A stretch of DNA of 64,000 bases. Origin: Stenotrophomonas hibiscicola ATCC 19867 (GTDB lineage: Bacteria > Pseudomonadota > Gammaproteobacteria > Xanthomonadales > Xanthomonadaceae). The position numbers and the translations under genes were made by a program. The notes below the pieces were generated by a model. It was not told the origin of the DNA. It saw nothing but the letters and a program-made list of their open reading frames with translations, and did not search any database. Position 1 is the first letter of the stretch; each line of letters opens with the position of its first letter. The DNA lies in contig NZ_KB907502.1 of assembly GCF_000382065.1 (NCBI RefSeq), forward strand, positions 337,698-401,697. Reading direction: 5' to 3'. Below are positions 1 to 8,634 of this stretch, piece by piece.

Positions 1-558
1 CAGGGCTATTACTTCGCTTCCGCGCGCGACCACTACCAGCAGTTGTTCACAGTGGCGGCGACCCAGCTGGCCTTGCCCGCGCGCGATGTGCGCGGCTGGT
101 TGAAGCTGCCGGCAGAACAACGGGCACCGTGGCTGCTGAAGGGCAACCTGCGCGCCAGTGCCGGCCTGCTGCTGCTGGAACAGGCGGCACAGCGGCGTGC
201 CGAACTGCGCGCACGCGATGTGCTCAAGCGGCAGCTACTGGCTGCTGCGGACAGCGCGGAAACCCGCAGCCTGCGCAGCCTGCTGGCGCAGAGCGGGCAG
301 TGGTTGCGCCCGGGGACGCTGCTGCAGGGCGGCTACGGGTTGCCGCTGGCCGATGAGCAGGCGGTGCTGGCCGAAACGGTTGCCACTGCCAGCGCAGAGG
401 CGGTGCCGGCCTGGCAGGCGCTGCGCGTGCAACTGCGCCAGCAGTTGCCGGTGGGCCAGCGCAACGAGATGGATGCGATCGATGCCAACCTCGCCGCACT
501 TGGCGCGCGCCTGCGGGAACAGGCAGCCACGCCCGCTACTGGCGCGGCAGTTCGATGA
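1..558 (+). CDS. C-terminal part of an unknown protein (5' end outside window)
   Basis: An open frame enters from the left edge and ends in TGA at 556-558, giving 185 visible residues. The visible part is rich in Leu, Ala, Arg and Gln and looks largely helical, with no membrane segment and no motif I recognise. It converges on the sensor kinase gene, and the two coding ends overlap by 23 bases (536-558), so no terminator can lie between them. Nothing supports a function. The frame is credited as real because it is open from the window edge with codon use like its neighbours and stops right at the kinase gene. Confidence 0.6.
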   Translation, partial: QGYYFASARDHYQQLFTVAATQLALPARDVRGWLKLPAEQRAPWLLKGNLRASAGLLLLEQAAQRRAELRARDVLKRQLLAAADSAETRSLRSLLAQSGQWLRPGTLLQGGYGLPLADEQAVLAETVATASAEAVPAWQALRVQLRQQLPVGQRNEMDAIDANLAALGARLREQAATPATGAAVR

Positions 559-1612
559 CGAAACGGCTGCCGCCGGCGTCGCCCGCCGCGCAGTAGACGC
601 GGCCGCCGTGCGCGTCGGCGATGGCCTTGACCACCGCCAGGCCGAGGCCACTGCCGCCGCCCTGGCGTGAACGTGAGCCGTCGGCACGCATGAACGGGCT
701 GAAGATGTCGGCGTGCAGCTCCGGATCGATGCCCGGGCCCTCATCCTCGATTGCCACTTGCACATGTCCCGGTGTGTCATGCACGGCAATCCGCACCTTG
801 CCCGGGCTGGCATAGCGGCGTGCGTTCTCCAGCAGCGCCAGCAGCGCCTGGCGGAGGCGGGTCGGGTCGCAGTGCGCGTTGTGTTCCTCGCGGCTGGTTT
901 CCAGCTCCAGCACGAAGCCGGCGGCGCGGAACTGCGGATCGACCAGGGTCATCACCGAATGCACTTCGGCCACCACATCGGTGCGCGCGCGGCGTACGTC
1001 CAGCCGCGCGTTGTCGGACAGGCTCAGCACGCGCAGATCCTCGATCAGGCGCGAGAGGCCCTCGACCTGCGCCAGCAGGCTGCGGAACTGTGACTCGTCC
1101 GGCTGGAACACGCCCTCGGCGAGCCCTTGCAGGCGACCGCGCAGGATCGTCACCGGCGTGCGCAGCTCATGGGCGATGGCCGCGTGCCACATCGCGCGCT
1201 CGCTCTCCATGTGCTGCAGGCGGCGGGCCATTGCATTGAAGTCCTCGACCAGGGTCGCCACTTCACCCGGCGAATTCTCCTCGACGCTCGCGCGCGCCCC
1301 GAGGTCGCCGCCGGCAAGCGCACGCACACTGTCCACCAGTGAATTCAGTGGCGACAGGATCCGGTGCGCAAGACGGAACGAAGCGGCGATGGCCAGCGCC
1401 AGTCCGGTCAGGATCACGCCCACCATCCATGCCAGTTCCGGCCCGGTCGGCAGCCAGCTTTCCGGCTCCTCGGTGCTGCCGGGGAAGAACTCGACCAGCA
1501 CCGCGTACAGCAGCCACGACGACAGGATCATCATCACGATGACGCCGATCACCATCAGCGACATCGAGATGATGATGTGGCGGCTGAGCCCGGAACGGCG
1601 CAGGCGCGCCAT
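536..1612 (-). CDS. smeSy: Sensor histidine kinase of a two-component system controlling the adjacent efflux operon (SmeSy-like)
   Basis: A 358-residue membrane histidine kinase. Two N-terminal membrane segments (about residues 13-37 and 56-75) bracket a short periplasmic loop. A HAMP linker follows, then the H-box with HELRTP, where the His is phosphorylated, and an HATPase domain with the N-box (LENARRYA), DEGPGID and GSGLGLAVV motifs. I chose the ATG at 1612-1610 because it overlaps the regulator's TGA by one base (translational coupling) and the protein then begins directly before the first helix; the longer upstream frame is overlap with the regulator gene. Divergent placement to an MFP/RND pair without an outer-membrane gene matches SmeSyRy-SmeYZ of S. 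maltophilia. Confidence 0.88.
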   Translation of the reverse strand: MARLRRSGLSRHIIISMSLMVIGVIVMMILSSWLLYAVLVEFFPGSTEEPESWLPTGPELAWMVGVILTGLALAIAASFRLAHRILSPLNSLVDSVRALAGGDLGARASVEENSPGEVATLVEDFNAMARRLQHMESERAMWHAAIAHELRTPVTILRGRLQGLAEGVFQPDESQFRSLLAQVEGLSRLIEDLRVLSLSDNARLDVRRARTDVVAEVHSVMTLVDPQFRAAGFVLELETSREEHNAHCDPTRLRQALLALLENARRYASPGKVRIAVHDTPGHVQVAIEDEGPGIDPELHADIFSPFMRADGSRSRQGGGSGLGLAVVKAIADAHGGRVYCAAGDAGGSRFVIELPRQ

Positions 1613-2361
1613 CAGCGGTCGGCCATCAGCCGGTAGCCGACACCGCGCACGCTGGCCGGAACATTGACCATGCCTACTTCGTCCAGTTTGCGGCGCAGCT
1701 TGCTGACATGGCTGTCGACGGTGCGTTCCAGCGCTTCGCTTTCCGGCAGGCATTCGTGCATCAGTTCGCTGCGGCTGAAGATGCGGGTCGGCGCCAGCGC
1801 CATGCAGTGCAGCAGCTTGAACTCGGTGAGCGTGAGCAGCACTTCGTGGCTGTAGCCTTCGCCCTCCACATGCACGGCATGGGTGGCCGAGTCGATCAGC
1901 AGCGGGCCCGCCCGCAGCGCGGTCGGTGCATCCACGCGCGAGGCGCGCAACGTACGCCGCAGCACGGCGCGCACGCGTGCTGCCACTTCGGCCGGATTGA
2001 ACGGCTTGACCACGTAGTCGTCGGCGCCCATGCGCAGCGCGGTGAGCTTGTCCAGGTCCTGGTCCAGTGCGGTCAGCATGATCACCGGCGTTTCACCGCG
2101 CTGGCGCAGCTGGGTCAGCACGCTCCAGCCATCCAGGCGCGGCAGCTGCACATCAAGCAGGACCAGGTCGGGGCGGGCGCTGCGGTGCAGGTCCAGCGCG
2201 CTGTGGCCGTCGGCGGCGCGCAGCGTACGCAGTCCTTCGCGTTCCAGATAGGCGGTGAGAATATCGGCGATCTCGGCCTCATCCTCGACGATCAGGACGA
2301 GGGCGGCGAGGGCAGGGGCGGCATGCATGCAGGGGCGGGGCCTTAAGGTGCTTGCCTCCAT
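1612..2361 (-). CDS. smeRy: OmpR-family response regulator (SmeRy-like)
   Basis: A 249-residue response regulator. An N-terminal receiver has the acidic pair in VEDEAEI, the phospho-acceptor Asp in LVLLDVQLP and the Lys of VVKPFNP. It is followed by a C-terminal winged helix of the OmpR/PhoB type (ELMHECLPES, RTVDSHVSKLRRKLD, VRGVGYRL). I prefer the start at 2361 because GGAG lies about 8 bases upstream; an ATG at 2328 would give a shorter protein starting closer to the receiver but has no good ribosome site. It is the first gene of the regulator-kinase operon, and its promoter must lie in the short gap shared with smeY. In S. maltophilia SmeRy is reported to control smeYZ and aminoglycoside susceptibility. 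Confidence 0.88.
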   Translation of the reverse strand: MEASTLRPRPCMHAAPALAALVLIVEDEAEIADILTAYLEREGLRTLRAADGHSALDLHRSARPDLVLLDVQLPRLDGWSVLTQLRQRGETPVIMLTALDQDLDKLTALRMGADDYVVKPFNPAEVAARVRAVLRRTLRASRVDAPTALRAGPLLIDSATHAVHVEGEGYSHEVLLTLTEFKLLHCMALAPTRIFSRSELMHECLPESEALERTVDSHVSKLRRKLDEVGMVNVPASVRGVGYRLMADR

Positions 2362-2457
2362 CGTATCTCCACAGTTCCTCCATCGAAACCCCATCATCGC
2401 CACGCACACTTCACGCTTCAGAACCTATCAGCCGCCTGCGCGGCATTGTGCACAGCA
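2362..2457. promoter_or_regulatory. Divergent control region between smeRy and smeY
   Basis: Only about 96 bases separate the regulator and efflux starts, so both promoters and any regulator site must lie here. I see no convincing -35/-10 pair or direct repeat by eye. The function is inferred from the layout alone. Confidence 0.5.
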
Positions 2458-3603
2458 ATGAGAACCTTCAGGACTCCGGTCGCGTTGATCGCGGCCCTCG
2501 CCCTGGCCGTGACGGCCTGCTCCGCCCCCGAAGCCACGCCCGAAGTGGCACCGCGCGTCAGCGTGGTCACTGTCGGCCCGCAGGTCGTGCAGCGCGACGA
2601 TGAACTGCCCGGCCGTGTCGCCGCCGTTCGCACCGCACAGATCCGTGCGCAGGTCGGCGGCATCGTGCAGCGCCGCCTGTTCGAACAGGGCGCCGAAGTG
2701 CGCGCCGGCCAGGCCCTGTTCCAGATTGATCCGGCGGCGTTCCGTGCCGATGTCGACTCGGCACTGGCAGCGCTGCAGCGCAGTGAGGCAGCCCTGGGCC
2801 GCAGCCGCGTGCAGTCGCAGCGCCTGCATGCGCTGGCGGCCGCGCAGGCGGTCAGCCAGCAGCACCGCGACGATGCCAGTGCCGAGTACGAACAGGCCCG
2901 TGCCGCGGTGAACGAGGCGCGCGCGATCCTGGCCCGCCGCCAGCTCGACCTGCGCTATGCCACGGTCAGTGCACCGATTGCGGGCCGCATCGACCAGGCG
3001 CTGGTGACCGAAGGTGCACTGGTCGGCGTGGCCGATGCCGAGCCGATGGCGGTGGTGCAGCAGATCGACCAGGTCTACGTCGATGTGCGCCAGCCAGCGG
3101 CGCAGCTCGAGTCGCTGCAACGCAGTGCCGGTGGCGGCGAGCTGCCGGTGACGATCATCGGTGCGGCCGGCAGGCCGCTGCCCGAACGTGGCCAGATGCT
3201 GTTCTCCGGCATCAATGTCGATGCGCGCACCGGTGATGTGATCCTGCGCATCCTGGTCGACAACCCGCAGCGCCAGCTGCTGCCCGGCATGTACGTGCGC
3301 GCGAAGGTGCCGCGGGGTGCGCCGGCCAGCGCACTGACCGTGCCGCAGCAGGCCGTGCTGCGCAGTGCCGGTGGCCAGGCCTATGCCTGGGTGATCGGTG
3401 GCGATGGCAAGGCGGTGATCCGCACGCTGGAAGTGGACGGTAGTGTCGATCGCCAATGGCTGGTGCGCACGGGCCTGAAGGCGGGCGAAAAGGTGGTGGT
3501 CGAAGGCCAGGAACGCCTGCAGGAAGGCGTGGTGGTCGATGCGCGCGACTGGCAGATGCCGGTCGCCAGCGCCGGCGCGGTGCAGGCCGGCAGCAAGGGC
3601 TGA
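2458..3603 (+). CDS. smeY: RND efflux periplasmic adaptor lipoprotein (SmeY-like)
   Basis: A 381-residue membrane fusion protein. The start at 2458 puts a lipoprotein signal first (MRTFRTPVALIAALALAV, then a TAC-S lipobox), so the mature protein is anchored by an acylated Cys of about residue 18-20. The AcrA/MexA order follows: beta-barrel entry, a lipoyl half (IRAQVGGIVQRR), an alpha-helical hairpin rich in Gln/Arg/Ala, a second lipoyl half (ATVSAPIAGRID) and a beta-barrel (RILVDNPQRQLLPGMYV). It lies 36 bases upstream of the RND pump gene and is surely co-transcribed with it. There is no outer-membrane factor gene in the operon, as in described SmeYZ, so a TolC-like partner must come from elsewhere. 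Confidence 0.9.
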   Translation: MRTFRTPVALIAALALAVTACSAPEATPEVAPRVSVVTVGPQVVQRDDELPGRVAAVRTAQIRAQVGGIVQRRLFEQGAEVRAGQALFQIDPAAFRADVDSALAALQRSEAALGRSRVQSQRLHALAAAQAVSQQHRDDASAEYEQARAAVNEARAILARRQLDLRYATVSAPIAGRIDQALVTEGALVGVADAEPMAVVQQIDQVYVDVRQPAAQLESLQRSAGGGELPVTIIGAAGRPLPERGQMLFSGINVDARTGDVILRILVDNPQRQLLPGMYVRAKVPRGAPASALTVPQQAVLRSAGGQAYAWVIGGDGKAVIRTLEVDGSVDRQWLVRTGLKAGEKVVVEGQERLQEGVVVDARDWQMPVASAGAVQAGSKG

Positions 3604-3639
3604 GCCTCTACCGGGCCGGTCCCTCCAGGAAAATCCAAC

Positions 3640-6600
3640 ATGGCACGTTTCTTCATCGATCGCCCGGTGTTCGCCTGGGTGCTGGCGATCTTCATCATCC
3701 TGGCCGGCGTGCTGGCGATCCCGCGGCTGGCAGTGGAGCGCTATCCAGCAGTCGCCCCGCCCAGCGTCAGCATCTATGCCAGCTACCCGGGTGCCAGCCC
3801 GCAGACGCTGAACGACGCGGTGGTCGGCCTGATCGAGCGCGAGCTGTCCAGCGTCAAGCACCTGCTGTATTTCGAGTCGTCGGTGGACACCTCCGGCGAA
3901 GCCTCGATCACCGCGACCTTCAAGCCGGGTACCAATCCGGAGCTGGCGCAGGTGGACGTGCAGAACCGGATCAAGGCGATCGAGCCGCGCCTGCCGCGCA
4001 GCGTGCGCCAGAACGGCCTGTTCGTGGAAGCAGCCGATTCCGGCTTCCTGATGCTGGTCGGCCTGCGTTCGCCCGATGCCAGCGTCAGCGAGGCCGCACT
4101 GGGCGACTTCATGGCGCGCAACATCATCGAGGAGCTGCGCCGCATCGATGGCGTCGGCCGCGTGCAGCTGTTCGGTGCGGAGCAGGCGATGCGCGTGTGG
4201 CTGGACCCGACCCGGCTGACCGGCTATGGGCTGACCATGGGTGACGTGGCCGCTGCCATCGAGCAGCAGAACCTGGAGATCTCGCCGGGGCGCATCGGTG
4301 ATTCGCCGGGTGTTCCAGGCCAGCGCATCACCGTGCCGCTCAGCGCCGACGGCCAGTTGTCCACGCCGGAACAGTTCGCGGCGATCGTACTGCGCGCCGG
4401 GGCCGACGGTTCACGGGTGGTGCTGGGTGATGTCGCCCGCGTCGAACTGGGCGCGCAGAGCTATGCCTGGGGCACCCGCGAGGACGGCCATCCGGCCACC
4501 GCTGCCGGGGTGCAGCTGCGGCCGGGCGCGAATGCGGTGCGCACGGCGTCGGCGGTCCGTGAGCGCATGGCCGAGCTGGCGCCGCTGTTGCCGCGCGGCG
4601 TGGAGGCGAGCATCCCGTTCGACACCGCGCCGTTCGTGAAGATCTCGATCCAGAAGGTGGTGCAGACGCTGCTGGAGGCGATGCTGCTGGTGTTCGCGGT
4701 GATGTACCTGTTCCTGCAGAACTGGCGCTACACGCTGATTCCGGCGCTGGTCGCACCGATCGCGCTGCTCGGTACCTTCGCGGTGATGCTGGCGCTGGGC
4801 TTCTCGATCAACGTGCTGACCATGTTCGGCATGGTGCTGGCGATCGGCATCATCGTCGACGACGCGATCGTGGTGGTCGAGGGGGTGGAGCGGATCATGG
4901 CCGAGGAGGGCCTGCCGCCGCGCGAGGCGACCATCAAGGCGATGCGCGAGCTGACCAGCGCGGTGATCGGCATCACCCTGGTGCTGACCGCGGTGTTCAT
5001 TCCGATGGCCTTGGCCAGCGGCTCGGTGGGCGCCATCTACCGCCAGTTCACCGTGGCGATGGCGGTGTCGATCCTGTTTTCGGCGCTGCTGGCCCTGAGC
5101 CTGACGCCGGCGTTGTGCGCGACGCTGCTGCGCCCGAACACCCATGGCCATCATGGCCGTGGCGGGCTGTTCGGTGCCTTCAATCGTGGCTTCGAGGCGT
5201 TGACTGGGCGCTACCAGCGCGGCGTGGCCTCCGTGCTGCAGCGGAGCGGGCGGGTCATGGGCGTGTTCGCGGCGCTGGTGGCGGCGCTGCTGCTGGGCCT
5301 GCACTGGCTGCCGGGCGCCTTCCTGCCGGAAGAGGACCAGGGCTACTTCATGACCTCGATCCAGCTGCCGGCTGAAGCCACGGCCGAACGCACGCTGGCC
5401 GTGGTCGAAGCCTACGAACGGCACGTGGCGTCACGCCCGGGCATCGGCTCCAACCAGTCGATCCTCGGGTACAGCTTCTCCGGTTCCGGCCCGAGCGCGG
5501 CGCTGACCTACACGATGCTGAAGGATTGGGGCGAGCGTGCAGGGGCCACCGCGGCCGGCGAAGTGGAGGCCGCGCAGCAGGCGATGGCCACGATTGCCGA
5601 GGGCGAGGTGATGAGTGTGATGCCCCCGGCGATCGACAGCCTGGGCCGTTCGTCCGGCTTCTCGCTGGCCCTGCAGGCGCGTACCGGGCAGAGCCAGGCC
5701 GAACTGCGTGCGGCCCTGCAGCAGCTGCTGAAGCTGGCCGAGGCCAGCCCGCTGCTGTCGGAGGTGCATGCCGATGGCCTGCCAGCAGGTACCAGCGTGC
5801 GGCTGGACATCGACCGCGCCAAGGCCGAGGCGATGGGCGTGGGGTTCGAGCAGATCAGCAGCACGCTGTCGGCGGCGATGGGCTCGCAGTACGTCAACGA
5901 CTTCCCCAACAAGGGCCGGCTGCAGCAGGTGATCCTGCAGGCCGATGCACCGCACCGGATGGAGCTGGAGGATGTGCTGAAGCTGTACGTTCGCAACAGC
6001 GAAGGCGGCATGGTGGCGTTGTCGGAACTGGTGACGCCGCACTGGACCGAGGCGCCGCTGCAGCTGCAGCGCTATCTCGGCTTCCCGGCGCTGAATCTGT
6101 CCGGCGCACCGGCCTCCGGCGTGTCGACCGGCCAGGCCATGGCGGAGATGGAGCGGTTGGCGGAGAAGCTGCCGTCCGGTTTTGCCCTGCAGTGGACCAG
6201 CCAGTCGCTGCAGGAGCGGGAGTCCGGTGCGCAGGCGCCGTGGTTGCTGCTGTTGTCGATGCTGGTGGTGTTCCTGGTGCTGGCGGCACTGTACGAGAGC
6301 TGGTCGATCCCGCTGGCGGTGATGCTGGTGGTGCCGCTGGGCCTGCTTGGTGCGGTTGCTGCGGTGCTGTTGCGGGGCATGCCCAACGACGTGTTCTTCA
6401 AGGTCGGCATGATCACCGTGATCGGGCTGTCGGCGAAGAACGCGATCCTCATCGTCGAGTTCGCGCGCCAGCTGCAGCAGCAGGGTCGCGGCCTGGTTGA
6501 AGCAGCGCTGGAGGCAGCGCGGCTGCGACTGCGGCCGATCGTGATGACCTCGCTGGCATTCGCGCTGGGCGTGGTGCCGCTGATGCTGGCGCAGGGCGCG

Positions 6601-6789
6601 TCGAAGGAAACCCAGCAGGCGATTGGAACCGGTGTGTTCGGCGGCATGGTCAGTGCGACCGTGCTGGCCGTGTTCTTCGTGCCGGTCTTCTATGTAGTGG
6701 TGCAGGGCGCGCGGCAGTGGATCGCGCAGCGCCTGCGCAGACGCCGGCCGATGCCGGGAGGAACCGTGGATGGAACGGAACATCGTTGA
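3640..6789 (+). CDS. smeZ: RND multidrug efflux transporter, inner-membrane pump (SmeZ-like)
   Basis: A 1049-residue HAE1-type RND pump, the same length class as AcrB. It opens with MARFFIDRPVFAWV, has the porter domains and the GIIVDDAIVVVEGVER helix with Asp407 and Asp408 at the same numbers as AcrB, and carries the proton-relay Lys933 in GLSAKNAILIVEFARQ. The typical two sets of six membrane helices with large periplasmic loops can be traced. It follows the adaptor gene by 36 bases, and its last 20 bases overlap the start of a small downstream gene. Family knowledge: SmeYZ exports aminoglycosides and other drugs in S. maltophilia. The specific identification rests on the operon layout (divergent RR/HK, no OMF gene), not on alignment. 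Confidence 0.9.
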   Translation: MARFFIDRPVFAWVLAIFIILAGVLAIPRLAVERYPAVAPPSVSIYASYPGASPQTLNDAVVGLIERELSSVKHLLYFESSVDTSGEASITATFKPGTNPELAQVDVQNRIKAIEPRLPRSVRQNGLFVEAADSGFLMLVGLRSPDASVSEAALGDFMARNIIEELRRIDGVGRVQLFGAEQAMRVWLDPTRLTGYGLTMGDVAAAIEQQNLEISPGRIGDSPGVPGQRITVPLSADGQLSTPEQFAAIVLRAGADGSRVVLGDVARVELGAQSYAWGTREDGHPATAAGVQLRPGANAVRTASAVRERMAELAPLLPRGVEASIPFDTAPFVKISIQKVVQTLLEAMLLVFAVMYLFLQNWRYTLIPALVAPIALLGTFAVMLALGFSINVLTMFGMVLAIGIIVDDAIVVVEGVERIMAEEGLPPREATIKAMRELTSAVIGITLVLTAVFIPMALASGSVGAIYRQFTVAMAVSILFSALLALSLTPALCATLLRPNTHGHHGRGGLFGAFNRGFEALTGRYQRGVASVLQRSGRVMGVFAALVAALLLGLHWLPGAFLPEEDQGYFMTSIQLPAEATAERTLAVVEAYERHVASRPGIGSNQSILGYSFSGSGPSAALTYTMLKDWGERAGATAAGEVEAAQQAMATIAEGEVMSVMPPAIDSLGRSSGFSLALQARTGQSQAELRAALQQLLKLAEASPLLSEVHADGLPAGTSVRLDIDRAKAEAMGVGFEQISSTLSAAMGSQYVNDFPNKGRLQQVILQADAPHRMELEDVLKLYVRNSEGGMVALSELVTPHWTEAPLQLQRYLGFPALNLSGAPASGVSTGQAMAEMERLAEKLPSGFALQWTSQSLQERESGAQAPWLLLLSMLVVFLVLAALYESWSIPLAVMLVVPLGLLGAVAAVLLRGMPNDVFFKVGMITVIGLSAKNAILIVEFARQLQQQGRGLVEAALEAARLRLRPIVMTSLAFALGVVPLMLAQGASKETQQAIGTGVFGGMVSATVLAVFFVPVFYVVVQGARQWIAQRLRRRRPMPGGTVDGTEHR

Positions 6790-7162
6790 AGATCTGCATG
6801 AGCGGCAGTTGGCAGCGCTGGAACAGCGCCTGCGGCAGGCATTGCTGGATGACGACCACGATGCGCTGACCGCGCTGGTATCGCCGGCCTTGTTCATGAT
6901 GGATGGCCACGGCGGCCGCATGCTCGACCTGCCGTGGCTGGGCGACTGGCTGACCGGAAACCTGCAGGTGCGTAGCCTGCAGTCGTACGCGGTGGAAACG
7001 TTGCTGTGCGGACGCCTGGCATTGTTGTCCAGCGACGTGCGCTTGTCGGTGCGCGGGCAGGGCCAGGAGCGCGAGCTGAAACTGCGCCTGCTGCGGGTGT
7101 GGACCTGCAGTTCCGGCGAAAGCGGCGCGCAGCTGCTGTCGATGGCGGTACTGGCCGCATGA
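6770..7162 (+). CDS. Small NTF2-like/SnoaL-like protein, third gene of the efflux operon
   Basis: A 130-residue cytosolic protein starting inside the last codons of smeZ (20-base overlap) with GGGAGG just upstream, so it is translationally coupled to the pump. The fold guess is NTF2-like (DUF4440/SnoaL): an N-terminal helix pair (LAALEQRLRQALLDDDHDAL), then LVSPALFMMDGHGG and alternating strands ending in RLLRVWTC. There is no signal peptide or membrane helix. Such domains can be enzymes or binding pockets, and no catalytic set is evident. Its function with the pump is unknown. Cotranscription is inferred from the overlap; the fold assignment is moderate and the existence of the gene is well supported by the ribosome site and codon pattern. 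Confidence 0.75.
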   Translation: MERNIVEDLHERQLAALEQRLRQALLDDDHDALTALVSPALFMMDGHGGRMLDLPWLGDWLTGNLQVRSLQSYAVETLLCGRLALLSSDVRLSVRGQGQERELKLRLLRVWTCSSGESGAQLLSMAVLAA

Positions 7163-7245
7163 GCGCGGTCAGGCCGCTTTCAGGCCCCGCTCACCGCGAG
7201 GTGGTAGGGTCGAGCATTCCTGTAGTGCCGACAAGGAGTCGAGCC

Positions 7246-7938
7246 ATGCGTGTAGTTCCCAGTCTGTTGGCAGCCTCCCTGGGGTTGGTGCTGGTCGCGT
7301 GCCAGCCGGCCCAGGCACCCGCGGCGGGCAGCAATGACGCCCCGCCTGCCACGCCGCAGCCGAGCGCCAACACGGAAGGTGGCAGTGAGACCGCCTACCA
7401 GTGTGGTGATCTGAGTGTGGGCGCGACATTCAATGGCGAGGATGCTGCCACGCTGGTGATCGGCGAGCGTAGCTTCGCCATGACCTCCGAGCGCGCGGCA
7501 TCCGGCGCCAAGTACAGCGATGGTCTCGGCAACAGCTTCTGGACCAAGGGCAGCGATGATGGCCTGCTGAGCCTGATGGGCGAACCGGATCGCGAGTGCC
7601 ATGCGGTGGAAGCTACCGAAGGCGATGGCAGCGCCGGCAATGCGGCATTCCGTGCCACCGGCAATGAACCCGGCTGGCTTGCAGTCGTCGACGGCGATGC
7701 GCCGGGCCTGCAGGTGGAGGTCGATTATGGCGAGCGCCGCTTCGACGTGGCCAAACCCACCCAGGGCGCTGATGGATGGAGCGGAAAGGCGTCCGACGGC
7801 ACCGACGTCAAGCTCAGCTTCCAGCGCACCACCTGCCAGGATGACATGAGCGGCGAGGCGTTCGAGGCCAAGGCGATGCTGACTGTCGGTACCCGCCAGT
7901 ACCATGGCTGCGGCAACTTCGGTGCGAAACAGCCGTAA
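7246..7938 (+). CDS. Lipoprotein with MliC-like (lysozyme-inhibitor) domain and a COG3650-type domain
   Basis: A 230-residue lipoprotein. AAGGAG lies 9 bases before the ATG; the signal MRVVPSLLAASLGLVLVAC ends in a lipobox, and a low-complexity Pro/Ala/Thr tether follows (about residues 20-45). Residues about 48-115 read as an MliC/PliC domain: YQCGDLSVGATFNG, SGAKYSDGLGNSFWTKG and the closing Cys of DRECHAVE. Such domains inhibit C-type lysozyme through the SGxxY-type loop. Residues about 125-230 (FRATGNEPGWLAVVDG, VEVDYGERRF, TCQDDMSG, YHGCGNFG) match the COG3650 envelope-protein pattern with a likely disulfide. It probably sits in the envelope and may protect against host or predator lysozyme; the inhibitor role is inferred from the domain. 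Confidence 0.8.
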   Translation: MRVVPSLLAASLGLVLVACQPAQAPAAGSNDAPPATPQPSANTEGGSETAYQCGDLSVGATFNGEDAATLVIGERSFAMTSERAASGAKYSDGLGNSFWTKGSDDGLLSLMGEPDRECHAVEATEGDGSAGNAAFRATGNEPGWLAVVDGDAPGLQVEVDYGERRFDVAKPTQGADGWSGKASDGTDVKLSFQRTTCQDDMSGEAFEAKAMLTVGTRQYHGCGNFGAKQP

Positions 7939-7962
7939 CCGCTGCCACCGATGATCCGTCCG

Positions 7963-7990
7963 CTGCCTGCGGCGAACACGCCGCAGGCAG
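7963..7990. terminator. Hairpin between convergent genes
   Basis: Perfect 12-base arms (CTGCCTGCGGCG and its complement) with a 4-base loop lie between the lipoprotein gene and the converging efpL gene. There is no T-tract on either side, so it is a possible bidirectional stop or a stabilising stem rather than a classical intrinsic terminator. Confidence 0.5.
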
Positions 7991-8018
7991 GAACAGGCAG
8001 CCGATCAGCGCGAGGCGC

Positions 8019-8585
8019 TTAGTCGGCACGGCCGGCGAATTCGCCCGTGGCGGTGTTCACCAGCACGCGTTCGCCATTGACGATGTACTCGGGCACCATG
8101 ATTTCGATGCCGGTGTTGAGCTTGGCCGGCTTCGGGCGCTTGGTGGCGGTGCCACCCTTCAGTTCCGGCGGCGTCTCGATCACCTCCAGCACCACGGAGG
8201 CCGGCAGCTGGATCGCCACCGGCTGCTCGTCGATCACCTGCACGTAGATGCCGGTCAGGCCGTCGGTGATGTAACCGGCGTCGTCGCCGATCACGTCCGC
8301 ATCCAGGGTGTACGGGGTGTAGTCCTCGTCATCGAGGAAGACGAAGGCATCGCCGTCCTTGTACGAATAGGTGGACTGGCGGCGCAGCAGTTCGACCTCG
8401 ACCAGGTTGTCGTCGGCATCGAAGCTGGCGTCGAGCTTGTTGCCGCCCGGCACGCTGTACATGATGAAGCGGAAGCGGACGTTGCCGCCGCGACCCTGCG
8501 GCGAGCTGCGCTCGATGTCGCGGATCTGGTACACGCCGTTGTTGTACTCGACGACGTTGCCCTTCTTGATGTCGTTGGCTTTCAT
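8019..8585 (-). CDS. efpL: Elongation factor P-like protein EfpL (YeiP)
   Basis: A 188-residue EF-P paralogue with the three-domain EF-P layout. The N-terminal domain starts [20 protein letters not shown]; the OB domains include [10 protein letters not shown] and [20 protein letters not shown]. The tip loop reads [11 protein letters not shown], with Arg32 where true EF-P has a modified Lys or Arg; this SP..RG form is typical of YeiP/EfpL, recently described as relieving ribosome stalling at proline and other motifs without needing modification. The ATG has no strong ribosome site. It is followed downstream, on the opposite strand, by the lipoprotein gene across a 12-base-arm hairpin. Confidence 0.93.
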   Translation of the reverse strand: MKANDIKKGNVVEYNNGVYQIRDIERSSPQGRGGNVRFRFIMYSVPGGNKLDASFDADDNLVEVELLRRQSTYSYKDGDAFVFLDDEDYTPYTLDADVIGDDAGYITDGLTGIYVQVIDEQPVAIQLPASVVLEVIETPPELKGGTATKRPKPAKLNTGIEIMVPEYIVNGERVLVNTATGEFAGRAD

Positions 8586-8634
8586 GGTGATCTAGGTCGT
8601 TGGGGGAGGGCGCCGTCCCGGCGCCCGGGGGGAA

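Noticed and set aside
2458..6789. Assignment of the pump to SmeABC or SmeDEF
   Set aside because: Both of those operons carry an outer-membrane factor gene, absent here, and SmeDEF is controlled by a TetR repressor, not a divergent two-component system.
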